The notes: generated by a model not told the origin, from the sequence alone. A stretch of 64,000 bases of DNA from Sphaerolaimus hirsutus (GCA_964036195.1 OZ038455.1:17067855-17131854); one strand, 5' to 3'. Numbered from the stretch's first letter, positions 43,898 through 55,424 are shown. Numbers and translations: made by a program.

Positions 43898-45550
43898 TAG
43901 AGTTGTTAAAATAGTGCTATTTTTGAAAATGTGAATGTAAACGTAAATACTTTTTTTTCAAATTTTGAGTATTTATACTTTAAGGAACTAGAATATCCTG
44001 AGAACAGCAGCAGAAATGTAAAATAACATGTAAACGTTAACATTTGAGGAGCACTCGCATCGTGATGGGGAGTTAAAAAACACCATCATTTCCACACTAG
44101 ACGAAAACATTTAAACAGCAGAGAAAATGAAAACAAAGTATTCACCCCGATTCATGTAAAAGATGATAAACCAAGTACATAAAAGCAGGTTGACGATAAA
44201 TTAAAATTTATCTTTGGAAAAAGTCTTAAGAAAGCACCTGGCCCAAGATTTAATTAGGGAGACAGTATGCCCACCACAACACTCAAATGAAAATGTATGC
44301 AGATAATGATTGATGCTAATGCAAATTTGATGGACCCTATTGATAAAATTTGGATAATGATTCATTGCTATGTTTTCCATATCATTGAGTTATCGTCTGT
44401 TGTAAAAAGAAATCAAAATTGCACAATTTTAGCAATTGCTATGGAATTGTGATTTTGTATGGTTTTTGACAAAAGACAATGTCGCAATGATATGAAGACA
44501 TTGTGATGATCTGTTTTCCCAATTTTATCGGCCAAACCCAACAAATTTGTATGGGAATAGATCATTATATGTATGATTGCATTTGCATTTTCCAGACATG
44601 CCGGGCACACCCGCCTTCATAATTAAATCTGGGTCCTGGTGTATTATAAAAAACTGACATAACTGTACCTCATGATATGTACAGACTGTTATTTGAGTCT
44701 GATGAATAAAATAAATACATGATAAATTCTGTACTTTTATCATAAATCACATTGCATTGAATGCAATGTAAATATTAAATTGAGAAAAAGTATTACCGTA
44801 TTTCTCTGTTTATAGCACCCCCCCCGTGCATAACACCCGGGGTGTTATATAGTTTTATAGCACCCCGGGGGTGCTATAAAAGGTTTCAAAAAACGGCTCG
44901 AATTGAATGGTTTAAATATTGTGTGTGGCGCCATTCATTGTAATTCCGGCGCGCACGCACATTTTTTTCCATTGAATTAGCTGCACGCGGGAACCAAAAA
45001 AATATGTAGAGACGTTTGTATTTAGAAAATGAAAAAACACAGAATTTCTATGCACTTATTTTGCTGTTTTTTGCTGTTTGAAATTTGTCCATGTATAGCA
45101 CCCCCATTTACCTACACCCGGGTGTTATACAAGTTTTAAAAAAGTTTGCTGAAAATTGCTCCGATCTTGTATAACCCCCGGGTGTTATAAACGGAGAAAT
45201 ACGGTACTTTGTATTACTTCAGTTTGTAGATTCCAGCCAGTGTGTAGTCATCAGCACTCACATTTTGCTAACTGTACATAGGTTACATTTTGCACATAGG
45301 TACCATAACTGTATTTATAAAAGTTTTACATTTTCCTGTACCATGGTATTTTTTTAGGAATATGTAACAGAGCATGTTGGTATTTTTGGAAAACATAAAC
45401 ATAAATGTAAGTAAGCAAAAATGTAATACAATCAGAATTACAATACAATCCTTCAAACAAAGTGACATGATATCAGCTGACATTACACAGTATGAAATAC
45501 CCGGGTATTTCACTCACGTAAACATAAATACATACGTTTTCGCAACTCTG
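43898..45550. mobile_element. hAT-like family F5, long form, copy B
   Basis: Flanked by perfect GTAAATAC at 43890-43897 and 45551-45558. It lacks the nested element of copy A (single AAAATAAC at 44020-44027). It carries about 1 kb (44379-45440) not present in A. Open frames are short. Confidence 0.8.
44796..45204. mobile_element. CCGTATTT-type MITE, CTCTGTTTATAGCACCC variant
   Basis: Ends CCGTATTTCTCTGTTTATAG and TATAAACGGAGAAATACGG, with TA at 44794-44795 and 45205-45206. It has internal CACCCGGGGTG palindromes instead of the CCCCAGGGG of the main family. Confidence 0.8.
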
Positions 45551-45558
45551 GTAAATAC

Positions 45559-46048
45559 AAGTATTTAAATATGTATTTATGAGTGAGTACTTAAGGATGG
45601 TTTCGTAGCCACTCGAAGACAGACAGCCATTTCAAAAGATAATGTAGAAATGCAGTGGCAAAAATTTTGCGTGGTTTTATTGTAGCCTGAACCACGATAT
45701 AACGATATGCGGGATAGGCAATTCGAAATGTGCAAAGAATAAAAAAGCCGCGCCATAATTCATGTTTTGTGTACAAAAATAGCTGCGCAATAAAAAATGG
45801 CTAGCGATGGAAATAAGCCGGCGGGCGACAAACGAATTACGAGTCCGACCTATTTTCATCATTCAATCTAAAATGTTAGAAAATATCAAGATTCATGTTC
45901 GGAATTACCGTATTACCACGAATTATCCCCCTTGAATTAACCCCCCCCCCCGCCCCCCCCCTCAGAATGGACTGGGGAAATATGAACCCCCTCCCCTCGA
46001 AATAGCCCCCCCTCCGGAATGATGTAAATACATCATGTATTTGTGCAA
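45559..46048. other. Copy B stretch with a CCGTATTACC MITE left part
   Basis: Matches 7621-7899 and 8810-9013. TA at 45838-45839 is the empty site of the mariner-type element. No gene. Confidence 0.5.
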
Positions 46049-46948
46049 TGTCCACACCTTCCCGGTCACGTCCGGCACCCATTTTTTGATTTTACTTCTT
46101 ACGTTCTATCCCCAGTTGAAGGCCCGCCAGAAGCTGAAACTTGGGGGAGGTATTGGTGCAACCCCCCTCTACTTCGCATGAATTTGGGGGGTCGCGGCGA
46201 CCCCTCTCAGGGTGGGTCGCCCCAATTGCAATTTTTTTTGGCTTTTTTGGTGTCCCACAGCAGGTCCGGCACCCGCTGATTTCTGAACTGTGGGAGGGGT
46301 AAAAATCTAAAAATTTGGGGTTGTGTTACCAACACCACTCCCCTACTATACACCATTCAATGATGTGAAATTAATGTGAAAAATTTCCAAAAAAATTTGC
46401 TTATTCTCTATAAAAACACCACACCACCACCAAAAACACCACTAGATGGATGACAAAAAATTCACTTTTTGGAAATTTTTTATTAGACACTTGAAGAGAT
46501 GGTTTACGATACTTTAAAGGGAAGGGTTTGATGTTTAAAGTTATGTAAAGAACCATACCTCTAAAATGCCTGCATTGCAAAATTTACTTAGGGTGAACTT
46601 TATGACATCATAATGACATCATTGCAGCAACAAAAATATGCAAAGTTTACACTTTGAACTTCCCCCCAAGTAAATATGGCAATGCAGGCATTTTAGAGGT
46701 ATGGTTCTTTACATAACTGTAAACATCAAACCATTCCCTTTAAAGTATCGTAAAACAGCTCTTCAAGTGTCTAATAAAAAAAGTTCAAAAAGTGAATTTT
46801 TTGTCATCCATCTATTGGGGAGTGGTGTTTTTTAGAGAATAATAGAAATTTTTAGAAATTTTTCACATTAATCTCACATTATTGAATAGTGTATAGTAGG
46901 GGAGTGGTGTTGGTAACACATCCCCAAAATTTTAGATTCAAAATTTTA
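46049..46948. mobile_element. Giant-hairpin family, 3'-truncated copy in B
   Basis: Left tip TGTCCACACCTTCCCGG and most of both arms are present. It stops near CCAAAATTTTAGATTC in the right arm. The same locus in copy A keeps both tips but lost the middle. Confidence 0.7.
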
Positions 46949-47974
46949 TATTTATATTATTGCAAGCAAAAGTCTGACGTGAAATGTCAAGTTGTTCCCT
47001 GACACTGTGACGTGAAATGATGATGACGTGGAATGATAAAAATTGAATTTTTCAATTCGCTCTAGTTGTGGCTGATAACACTCAGTATTGGACACGATTA
47101 AGGTATTGATTCATATATTATCCTTAGAAAATTGTAGACCCGTAGCATGATCCACACTCGTGTAATTAATTTCACGAAAACATTTCACGTCATCATTTCA
47201 CGTCGAATCGACGCTGAGCTCTAATTCCCGCTTAAAGGTGAGTACCTACATGTATTTTTGGCGGCGGAAACGTAATTGGTATTTACACAGTACTCGAGTA
47301 TACATATTTTTTCGAGTAAACGTTAATACGTTTTAACATCTAGGTATGGTAAAATGTTAGCCCTCATTTGACCTCTTGTCGGGTCGGGTTGTGGGGATTC
47401 CGGGTCGGGTAGTAAGTAGGGTTTGGCCGTTGAGTCACGGAGTAATGTCGACATACACGCATTACAGGCATTTGTGCGCGCTGGCGCTTTGCATGCTTTT
47501 TAATACATGGTAATGGGGTATGGCAGTGCTGAAATTGCATCTATCTGCATTACTTACGCGTTCATTTCATTTATTACTCTTTTTTTTCTAACGCAGGTGC
47601 AAACGGCAAGCGAAAACACGCGGCCACTTTCCGTAGGAATTAATCACGTTTTCTTGTTCGAACAGGAGGGTTGGAAAAGGTGCATTTTCTATAACTGACT
47701 TTGTTTAAGCTTCGATTACAGCTCGACGTAAAATTCAAGCACACAATTCGAATGCAAAGTTGATTGCATAAAAGTTGATGATGATACAGGTATCCAACTT
47801 GTCATGGACGTCATGGTCAATTTTACTCATGTCCCTTTTCTGTACAACTTTGAACCTCAAGTCTAGTGACGGAAAATAAAAATGGCGCCGGACGCCACAG
47901 AAAAGGCGCAATTTCTGGCCAGACCCCCTTCGCTGGAATGGCGCCACGGCGCCATTGGCGCTTTTTCATAATTG
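46949..47974. other. Copy B stretch, partly B-only
   Basis: 46949-47384 has no counterpart in A. It contains repeated GTGAAATGATGACGTGG-like words near 46980-47040 and 47170-47215. From 47385 it matches 10152 onward. No gene. Confidence 0.4.
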
Positions 47975-47982
47975 GTCGGTAG

Positions 47983-48524
47983 TAGGGTGTCAACAAAAAC
48001 TTTTTGGCGGAAAACGGAAAAAATTTTGCACTTGCCGGAAAACGGAAACGGAAAAAATCTTGCACCTGCCGGAAAACGGAAAACGGAAAAATGAAAGGCC
48101 GGAAAACGGAAACAGAAAAATTTGCTGAAATTATGCCGGAAACGGAAAAAATTTGCTGAAATTTTGCCGGAAACGGAAAAAAATTTGCAGAAATTTATCC
48201 AGAAATCAAAAAATTTTCAGAAATCTTGCTAGAAATAGAAACAATTCACATAATTGAGAACCTGCATGCATGTTTACCAGTTTGGCTGAAACAGAAAACA
48301 GAGAATTGAGCCAGAAAATGAAAAAAAGTTGGAGAAACAGACAATTGAGCCGGAAAACGGAAAAAAGGCGGAAAAACTGAAATTTTAGCTGGAAAACGGA
48401 AAATGAGCCGGAAAAACGGAAACGGAAACGGAAAAAAAATTTAGCAGCCGGAAAACGGAAACGGAAAAAAATTTGCCTGCGGAAAGCGGAAACGGAAAAC
48501 GGAAAACGGAAAGTTGACACCCTA
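47983..48524 (+). mobile_element. hAT-like family F3, present in B only (542 bp)
   Basis: Ends TAGGGTGTCAAC and GTTGACACCCTA are flanked by GTCGGTAG at 47975-47982 and 48525-48532. Copy A has a single GTCGGTAG (10730-10737). The interior is degenerate CGGAAAACGGAAA units in one orientation. Confidence 0.93.
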
Positions 48525-48532
48525 GTCGGTAG

Positions 48533-49542
48533 ACATATTGTTTTTTTATACATATTTTATGAATACTTTTATTTTGTGTGGTCATCCATCCCGTTCCATC
48601 CGTGCTTCCATCGCCGCGATGAAAAAAATAATTTGTTTCACTTTAAATGTTCAGGATTACTTATTCAAATACTTATTAGTTACAGAAAACTATAAATGTA
48701 TAGACTTTTATTCTACAAAAATTTTTGGCTGGCTGACTTGCAAACAAAAATGCGAAAATTTGAAACCGTTCGAAATTTTTCGAAGTTTTCCATTTTTTAT
48801 TTCCCTTGAAAAATTCGTAAATTCGTAATTTTAATAATTTTTTACAGTATTTCTGGTTGAAAATGAGTGAAAATGCATCAACATAATGCATAAACACAAT
48901 TTTATAAAAATGAGCAAACATATCTGCTTGGAGGGCCGTTAAAACAAAGATGTATTCGAAATAGACCACAAAAATTGTAAAATGCAAAAAAACCTAGTTG
49001 AAATCATTTGTAAAAAAAGTTGAGGTAAATTTGAGACATTTGAGTCAGTAAAAACATCTGAGCAAAAATACTAAAAAAGCAAACACTTTTCTCCAGCCAT
49101 CGTTACTGGACTAGCGCAGTAGACATGATGACAGACTGCGTGCAGACAATAATTGTATCCTAATAATAATTGTATTTTGATAAACACTTTTTATAAAGTG
49201 TTTCACATTCACAACAATGCCAGACATGAACTCATCCAGACACTTCACAAATAAAATATTTAAAAAATCTTAATAAAATACAAATTTGTTCATCATATTA
49301 TTTACCTTATTCTCAGTTAATCCGGTGCTCATTATGCCACGTACTTTTTCATCAAAATCATGCATCAATACCTATTCGGAATGAGTGTGGTGGACTTCAT
49401 CTACCTACATTTAACCGCGATTTTGTAAAGAGCACCATTTTGGCATATAAATAATGAACATGTCCATTTACATTGAAAATGTCAATAACTTTAGATTGCT
49501 ATCACCTTCTTATTTTGGTTATACATTATGTATGCATGTGTA
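48533..49542. other. Gene-free stretch of copy B
   Basis: Matches 10738-11752. No gene. Confidence 0.5.
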
Positions 49543-49550
49543 GTAGTTCT

Positions 49551-50022
49551 CAGTGGCGTAGCCAGGGTTGGGGCGGGGGGGGCGGCCGCCCCCCCCCTTC
49601 CGGGGTGGGACATAGAACTGTACGGAAATGTGTTCTCGTGCAACGATTTTGGGGTCAATTTTCAAAAAGTTTGCGCGCAAGCGCGCATTTGTGCTTCACA
49701 TTACAGGCATTTTTATATCACAGGTCGCGATCGGCTCAAGCTGGGTGAAAATGCACTCAATTCTGTCCATGTCGCTGTATACGTATGTGTAAAATACATA
49801 CATTTACGGCGGTCTGTGACGCCAATGGCGCCATGGCGCGGCGCCTACGAATGGCGCCAACACCATGGCGTGGCGCTTACGAATGGCGCCAGCGCCATGG
49901 CGCAAGTTCCCTACTACAGGGGTCAAATTTTAGGGGGGGGGGGGGGGGCGCCGCCCCCCCCGTTCGCCGGGCTCAGTAAACAATCCGCCCCCCCCCGCTC
50001 AAAAATCCTGGCTACGCCACTG
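49551..50022. mobile_element. hAT MITE family F1, copy B of 11761-12224
   Basis: Same TIRs and same GTAGTTCT target duplication (49543-49550, 50023-50030) as in copy A. The G and C runs differ in length. Confidence 0.9.
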
Positions 50023-50286
50023 GTAGTTCTGTAATGTAAATGTGTATTTATGCACTTTGCACAAATTTCCATGCAATAAATTACCTGTAATAAGATGTTT
50101 ATTACAGTCATAACAGAACAGTGTTCCGTGTGGACGGTCCATTGTCATGAATTACATATTTATCAATCTCTCTCAAAAAGCAGAGCGTTAAAGCTGATAA
50201 ATTTACACAATGGCGCTGCGAACAGTAGCCTACTAACACAAGTATTTGAACTCAATTTGGGTGCTCATAAATCAGCTTTGAAGATA

Positions 50287-50328
50287 CCGTATTTCCTCGA
50301 AATACCCCCAGGGGGTTTATTTTTCATA
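50287..50328. mobile_element. Solo 5' end of a CCGTATTTCC MITE
   Basis: CCGTATTTCCTCGAAATACC, CCCCAGGGGG and TTTATTTTT are present without the rest of the element. Copy A has a degraded version at about 12490-12520. Confidence 0.5.
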
Positions 50329-50374
50329 GGGCAAATTTCATAGCCGATGCATAGACGTTCAACTTGTTCATGAT

Positions 50375-50816
50375 CAGGGCCGTATCCAGGGGGGGGGCGG
50401 GGGGGGCTGCAGCCCCCCCCCCCTTCCCGGGGCGAGACCAGAAAGTGACCGGAAAATGCCACTTTCTCAACGTCAGCGTAAAAAATTTTTGCGCGCAAGC
50501 GCGCAGTCCTCACCAGACATACGGTATTATCATCAGATTTGCTCCATGTGGCGGCAAATCGTTATAAATACACTCAATCTTGTGCTTTCTGCTGTTTTGT
50601 ATGTATATTTACATACATATACAGCATTCCATGGCGCTAGCGCCAACGCCAATGGCGCCATGGCGTGGCGCCTACTAATGGCGCCAGCGCCATGGCGCCA
50701 TTCCGCCACTATGTAGCTAAAATTTTAGGGGGGGGGGGCTGAGCCCCCCCCCCCTCGCCGGCCTCCGTAAACAAGCAGCCCCCCCCCCCCGCTCAAAAAT
50801 CCTGGATACGTCCCTG
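50375..50816. mobile_element. hAT MITE family F2, present in B only
   Basis: Ends CAGGGCCGTATCCAGG and CCTGGATACGTCCCTG are flanked by TTCATGAT at 50367-50374 and 50817-50824. Copy A has one TTCATGAT (12552-12559). It is inserted in the opposite orientation to 3775-4198. Confidence 0.92.
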
Positions 50817-51001
50817 TTCATGATATAGGTGACATACAAAAAAATCGAAAAAATGTATATATTTTCATACCCACCCAATCTCCGGTCGTGGAAGGATGCC
50901 GACCTAAAACCATATCAATCACACCCAAATATCCAACAGTTTTCAACAGGTGGTTTCTGAGTTATAACCATGCACTCACGGGCCGTCAATGATATCACCA
51001 C

Positions 51002-51085
51002 TAGGGTGTCAAATTTTCGTTTTCCGCTTCCGTTTTCCGCAGGCAAATTTCTCCGTTTTCCGTAAAAAAAATTTTTGACAACCTA
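51002..51085 (-). mobile_element. 84-bp mini element of family F3, copy B
   Basis: Perfect ATCACCAC flanks at 50994-51001 and 51086-51093. Ends TAGGGTGTCAAATTTTCG and TTGACAACCTA. The GGAAAAC units run on the minus strand. Confidence 0.85.
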
Positions 51086-51093
51086 ATCACCAC

Positions 51094-51833
51094 TCCGCCC
51101 TAAAACTGGAAGACGAAAATGGGTGCAAAAACACTTGTCCAAATATATCCTGTTTGGACACGATTATTGCCAGTTTTGGGCATGTAAAAACCTATTCTTT
51201 ACTATGATCCTTCACGAAGATTTCTGGCGAAACAATAACGCCCGTTCGAACAAGCCCCCCTCTCACACACCCCCTCGAATTAACCCCCATCAAAGTGTGC
51301 TGGCGAAAATATAAACCCCTGGGGGTATTTCGAGGAAATACGGTAAATGCATAAAATATTCAATTTACTGTTGGTATTGGAGAGTCAATTGGAAGCCAAT
51401 GCATTTTCAATCCATCAAAAATGGTGTTAATGGCACGTGGATAAAAATTGACATTGAGAAGCTCAAATTATTTTTGGATCGTGTCGTGGTGCTTTTTGAT
51501 GAATACCTAAGTTTCATTTCAACTCGACCACAACTGATGACCCGCATCATGGGACAGAAACTAATATAAAAAATAAACAAAGTAAATATATACCTCGGTA
51601 ACGAAACAGTGAAGAATAACGAGGGTGGAAACGTAATCAAATAATGCGAGCTGGCAGTATAAATTTTAAAAATTTTAAAATGTACCAAATCTGTTAAGTG
51701 ACAAGTGTTTTGTTATACGGATCGGGATGGAGGTAATACGAAGAATATTACTGTATTTTCATGAAAAAGATTTTCATGAAAAAAGTGTAAATACCAAAGT
51801 AGCCAAAAGCAATGTTATCTTTCATTGTGACAA
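51094..51833. other. Right end of copy B
   Basis: Matches 12828-13563, including the MITE right end at 51210-51345. Homology to copy A can be followed to TTCATTGTGACA (51820-51831), where A meets its gap. No gene. Confidence 0.5.
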
Positions 51834-51989
51834 GAAAAAAATTGTTGACTTTTTATTTTGATAGGATTTGGCATAGGTATATTATCATAAGTAATCAGAG
51901 GACTATTTATATGTGGTAAAATGATAGATTGCATCCATCGGACTTATCTCTTCGCATTGCAGGTTTTTTCAATCGGCAAAAAGTCGGGA

Positions 51990-52109
51990 CTGGAGCGGTC
52001 CCGGTCCCGGTCCGGACAATTGAAAAAAGCCAGTCCCGGTCCCGGTCCCGACATTAGAAAATTTCTGGTCCCGGTCCCAGTTCGAAAAACCGGTCCCGTT
52101 TGAACCCTA
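51990..52109. mobile_element. Family F8 remnant with GGTCCC repeats
   Basis: Many GGTCCCGGTCCC words end in CGGTCCCGTTTGAACCCTA. A second end of this kind is at 63562-63581. The left tip is not found. Confidence 0.5.
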
Positions 52110-52112
52110 CGA

Positions 52113-52480
52113 AATACCCCCTGTCTGGAATTATTTATGTACATCATGTATGAAATGTACATCATGTATGAAATGTACAGCGTGTATGAAATGTACATCT
52201 GTATGAAATGTGCATCATGTATAAAATGTACATGATGTATATATTGCTGCCAATTTGCATCGCAGCTAGCAATCAGTTTGTGTAGAGATGGACATTGAAA
52301 ATGTGTCCCATTATATCCCATTTGGTCAACTTATTTACCGGTTCTGAGTTTTCAAAAGCCTATTTTTTACTATTGATCTTACAAAAATTTCTGACGAAAT
52401 ATACCCCATCGAAAGACCCCCACAACACTTCTCCTCTGAAAAGATAAAACCCCTGGGGGGTATTTCGAGGAAATACGGAA
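52113..52480. mobile_element. CCGTATTT-type MITE with an internal minisatellite
   Basis: GAAATACCCCCTGTCTGG at the left and TTTCGAGGAAATACGG at the right. 52134-52240 is about five tandem copies of GTATGAAATGTACATCAT, with a palindromic variant at the end. Confidence 0.6.
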
Positions 52481-52801
52481 GATTAAAATGTATCTGCAAT
52501 CGACAAAAAAAATACGGGGGTGTATTATTCGGAACAACAACGAACAAAACTACATAAATTTACTATGCTTTACGTGATGAAACTTTGTCCTACAATGAAA
52601 ACCCTAGCAGCATTTCTAATTTTACTGCACCAATAAATTTGATGAATGAGTACCGTGCATGATACACGCTACGCCAAACGACTTATAATTCATTCGCTAC
52701 CATATTTCATCAATTGTAATGAAAATAAAGAGAACACAGTAGCTAAGAAGGCGACATGATACAGGGTCAAAGACGTATCCAAGACTTTTTGTTGGCAGAC
52801 G
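52481..52801. other. Gene-free stretch
   Basis: A CAGGGTCAAAGACGTATCC word near 52762 resembles an F2 tip. No gene. Confidence 0.35.
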
Positions 52802-52803
52802 TA

Positions 52804-53016
52804 CCGTATTACCTCGAAATACCCCCATGGGGGTTTATTATTTCGCCAGCAAATTTTTTCGCCAGTTAATTCGAGGGGGGGTTTATTCGAGGGGGGTCTA
52901 TTATTTCGCCAGAAATTTTACAAAATTCCCCGTACTCAGACGTAGAAAAATACAACATTGTCAGAGGCGTATGAGTGTTTATAGGCATATACTACTGTAT
53001 ATACGCATAAGCACTC
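52804..53016. mobile_element. CCGTATTACC MITE running into the gap
   Basis: It starts CCGTATTACCTCGAAATACC after TA (52802-52803), with the CCCCCATGGGGG subterminal palindrome. The rest is lost in the N gap. Confidence 0.6.
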
Positions 53017-53216
53017 NNNNNNNNNNNNNNNNNNNNNNNNNNNNNNNNNNNNNNNNNNNNNNNNNNNNNNNNNNNNNNNNNNNNNNNNNNNNNNNNNNNN
53101 NNNNNNNNNNNNNNNNNNNNNNNNNNNNNNNNNNNNNNNNNNNNNNNNNNNNNNNNNNNNNNNNNNNNNNNNNNNNNNNNNNNNNNNNNNNNNNNNNNNN
53201 NNNNNNNNNNNNNNNN
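53017..53216. other. Assembly gap, 200 N
   Basis: Fixed-size gap. It falls where the G/C-run arm of an F2 MITE is expected, a sequence that is hard to read through. Confidence 0.99.
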
Positions 53217-53607
53217 CGGGGTGAGACCAAAAAGTGACCGGAAAGTGCGACTTTTTTAACGTCAGCGAAAAACATTTTTGCGCGCAAGCGCGCATTCTTC
53301 ACCATACATCAGTTATTATCATCAGATTTGCTCCGTGTGTCCTCAAATCGCTATAAATACACTCAATGTTGTGCTTTTTGCTGTTTTGTTTGTATATTTA
53401 CATATTTACATATACAGCGTTCTATGGCGCTGGCGCCAACGCCAATGGCGCCATGGCCTGGCACCTACTAATGGCGCCAGCGCCATGGCGCCATTCTGCC
53501 ACTATGTAGCTTAAATTTTAGGGGGGGGGGGGGGGCTGAGCCCCCCCTCGCCGACCTCCGTAAACAAGCAGCACCCCCCCAGCTCATAAATCCTGGATAC
53601 GTCCCTG
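53217..53607. mobile_element. hAT MITE family F2, right part
   Basis: Same interior as 50375-50816 (GCGCGCAAGCGCGCATTC, GGCGCC words), ending CCTGGATACGTCCCTG. The left tip is in the gap. Confidence 0.75.
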
Positions 53608-53774
53608 TTGTGCAGTGCATGATATAACCATAATTAACAAGGATGTGCCAATGGTTTCAGCCCAGCATAGTAATCAGAAGCAACTTCCATTGTTTCTGCA
53701 ACAATGGAGATTCTTTAACGCATGCACGCTTACTTCATGCGGTTGACGCTTAAGCAAAATAGATACCTATGTTA

Positions 53775-54339
53775 TAGGGATGGAAAAAAATCAATTTTTT
53801 TTTAACGCCTTGATTTTTTTATTTAAATTGTATTGTTATGTATATTGTGGTCATATTATTACTGTGGAGTCATGGGATAGCATTATAAGCAGTGATTTTA
53901 TTCAAAAATATCTATTTTACGTTGACTTATTATGTATATCGCCTTCTGTTGGATGTTTGTGACTTCAAGTGAAGTTCGGCATGGAATAGTGCTTAAATAA
54001 GGTTGTAACAGAAGGCCAATACATTGACAGTGATGCTACACACTGTAGAAGTATGTGGGAGCACATAGGCTGGATATTATATACTACACTAGCATATCAC
54101 GGCTTATTATTACACGGTAGTATGGATAAATACAATCGTTTACACTAAAAATGCCCCAAAACCCATGAAAACACCACCAATGGTAATGTGTATTGGAAAT
54201 TGCACGCTTGCACGCAAAAAATTGCAAAATACCTAGTGAAAGTCCACCAGAAATTTTTTTTTTATTTAAAAAAATTAAAATCAGTTTCCACCCTGTGATT
54301 TTTAAAAAGAATCAGTAAAAAAATCAAGTGCCAACCCTA
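53775..54339 (+). mobile_element. hAT-like family F7
   Basis: It starts TAGGGATGGAAAAAAATC and ends AAATCAAGTGCCAACCCTA. Flanks CCTATGTTA and CCTATGTA agree apart from one base. Interior words are shared in reverse with 26543-27086. No transposase frame. Confidence 0.65.
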
Positions 54340-55416
54340 CCTATGTAGTACATAACTAACTCGGTTTCTTCTGTGAGTGTAGTCGCTTACAGTAGTAGCA
54401 AAGCCGGACACATAATTAAATTAAGTGTCCAAGCACCACAGATAATGTTATAAAAATTGGTATATTACCTTAATATATAAGCTTCCCTAGAATTGTTATC
54501 AAGTCAAGTTGTCAGCCGAGTAAGGGAAAAAACCGTTGATTTTTTCCTTACTCAAACCTTTTTCAAAACGAAACGCTCCATTATGATGTCATCGTTCACA
54601 AATCTAAATCTATCCAAAAACTAAAAAACCGTTTTTGAAAAAAATACGTCGTTTTCTTTTTAAAATAGTTTTTTATGAAAGTGGGTGCATAAGTATTCCA
54701 TACAATTTTTGCATGCATAGTTTCGTTATGCAAGATGAATACCTAATTGCTGCGATGATGACAGCTTAATCAAGATGATGGACGGGGGAAGAGAAGTATG
54801 GTAAAAATCGCAAATCCTCGAATAAGAACCCCTGGCAAAACTCCATGGTTCGCGAGGTTGGGAAAAATAACTCCCCCTCGAATACCCCCACCCTTCAAAA
54901 ACTACTGACCAAAAATTAAATCCCCTGGGGTCTTATTCAATGATTTAGTGTTGGTAGATATAAAACAACAATATAATGTTAATGTGAAAAATATTCACAG
55001 ATGAAAATGACAAACCGAATTAAATTGCAAACAGTTTTTTTACTCAGATGCAACATGAATACGTCATGGAATGTTTTTGTGGTGGCAGTTTTGCAAGTGG
55101 AGAACTGAAAGCGGAAGTGAGGCAAATAAATTGGCAAAAGCGGAGTAAAATGAGAAGTGAGAAGTGAAATGGCACATTTGTGTTTAAACTTGATGTACCA
55201 TGTTTTTTAACTTGATGTAACTTGATGCCCGGAAGGAGACTCTTATTTTATAGACATTGTTATTCGCATGCACTAATGAAGTTGTTCGTTGGGTCATAAA
55301 GAAAGATAATGATGCGCCATAAAAACATTAACAATCGCAGGCAAAAAAAACTCAAAATGATGCATATCTAATTTACTATTTATCTCACTCGGACAAAGCT
55401 CTTCAAAATTCAAATG
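54340..55416. other. Gene-free stretch with F7-like and MITE fragments
   Basis: 54519-54666 has GTTTTTTAACGTC-like F7 words. 54811-54948 is a CCTCGAATAAGAACCCC MITE fragment. Positions 55160-55220 repeat AACTTGATGTA three times. No gene. Confidence 0.45.
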
Positions 55417-55424
55417 CGAGCGAC

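Larger units (their letters stand above)
35827..51833. repeat. Segmental duplication, copy B
   Basis: Collinear with 222-13563. It is longer because of the tandem duplication 38023-40858 and the B-only insertions 41532-43031, 47983-48524 and 50375-50816, plus B-only sequence at 44379-45440 and 46940-47384. Its left border lies in gap-free sequence, which favours a real duplication over simple haplotype stacking. Confidence 0.9.
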
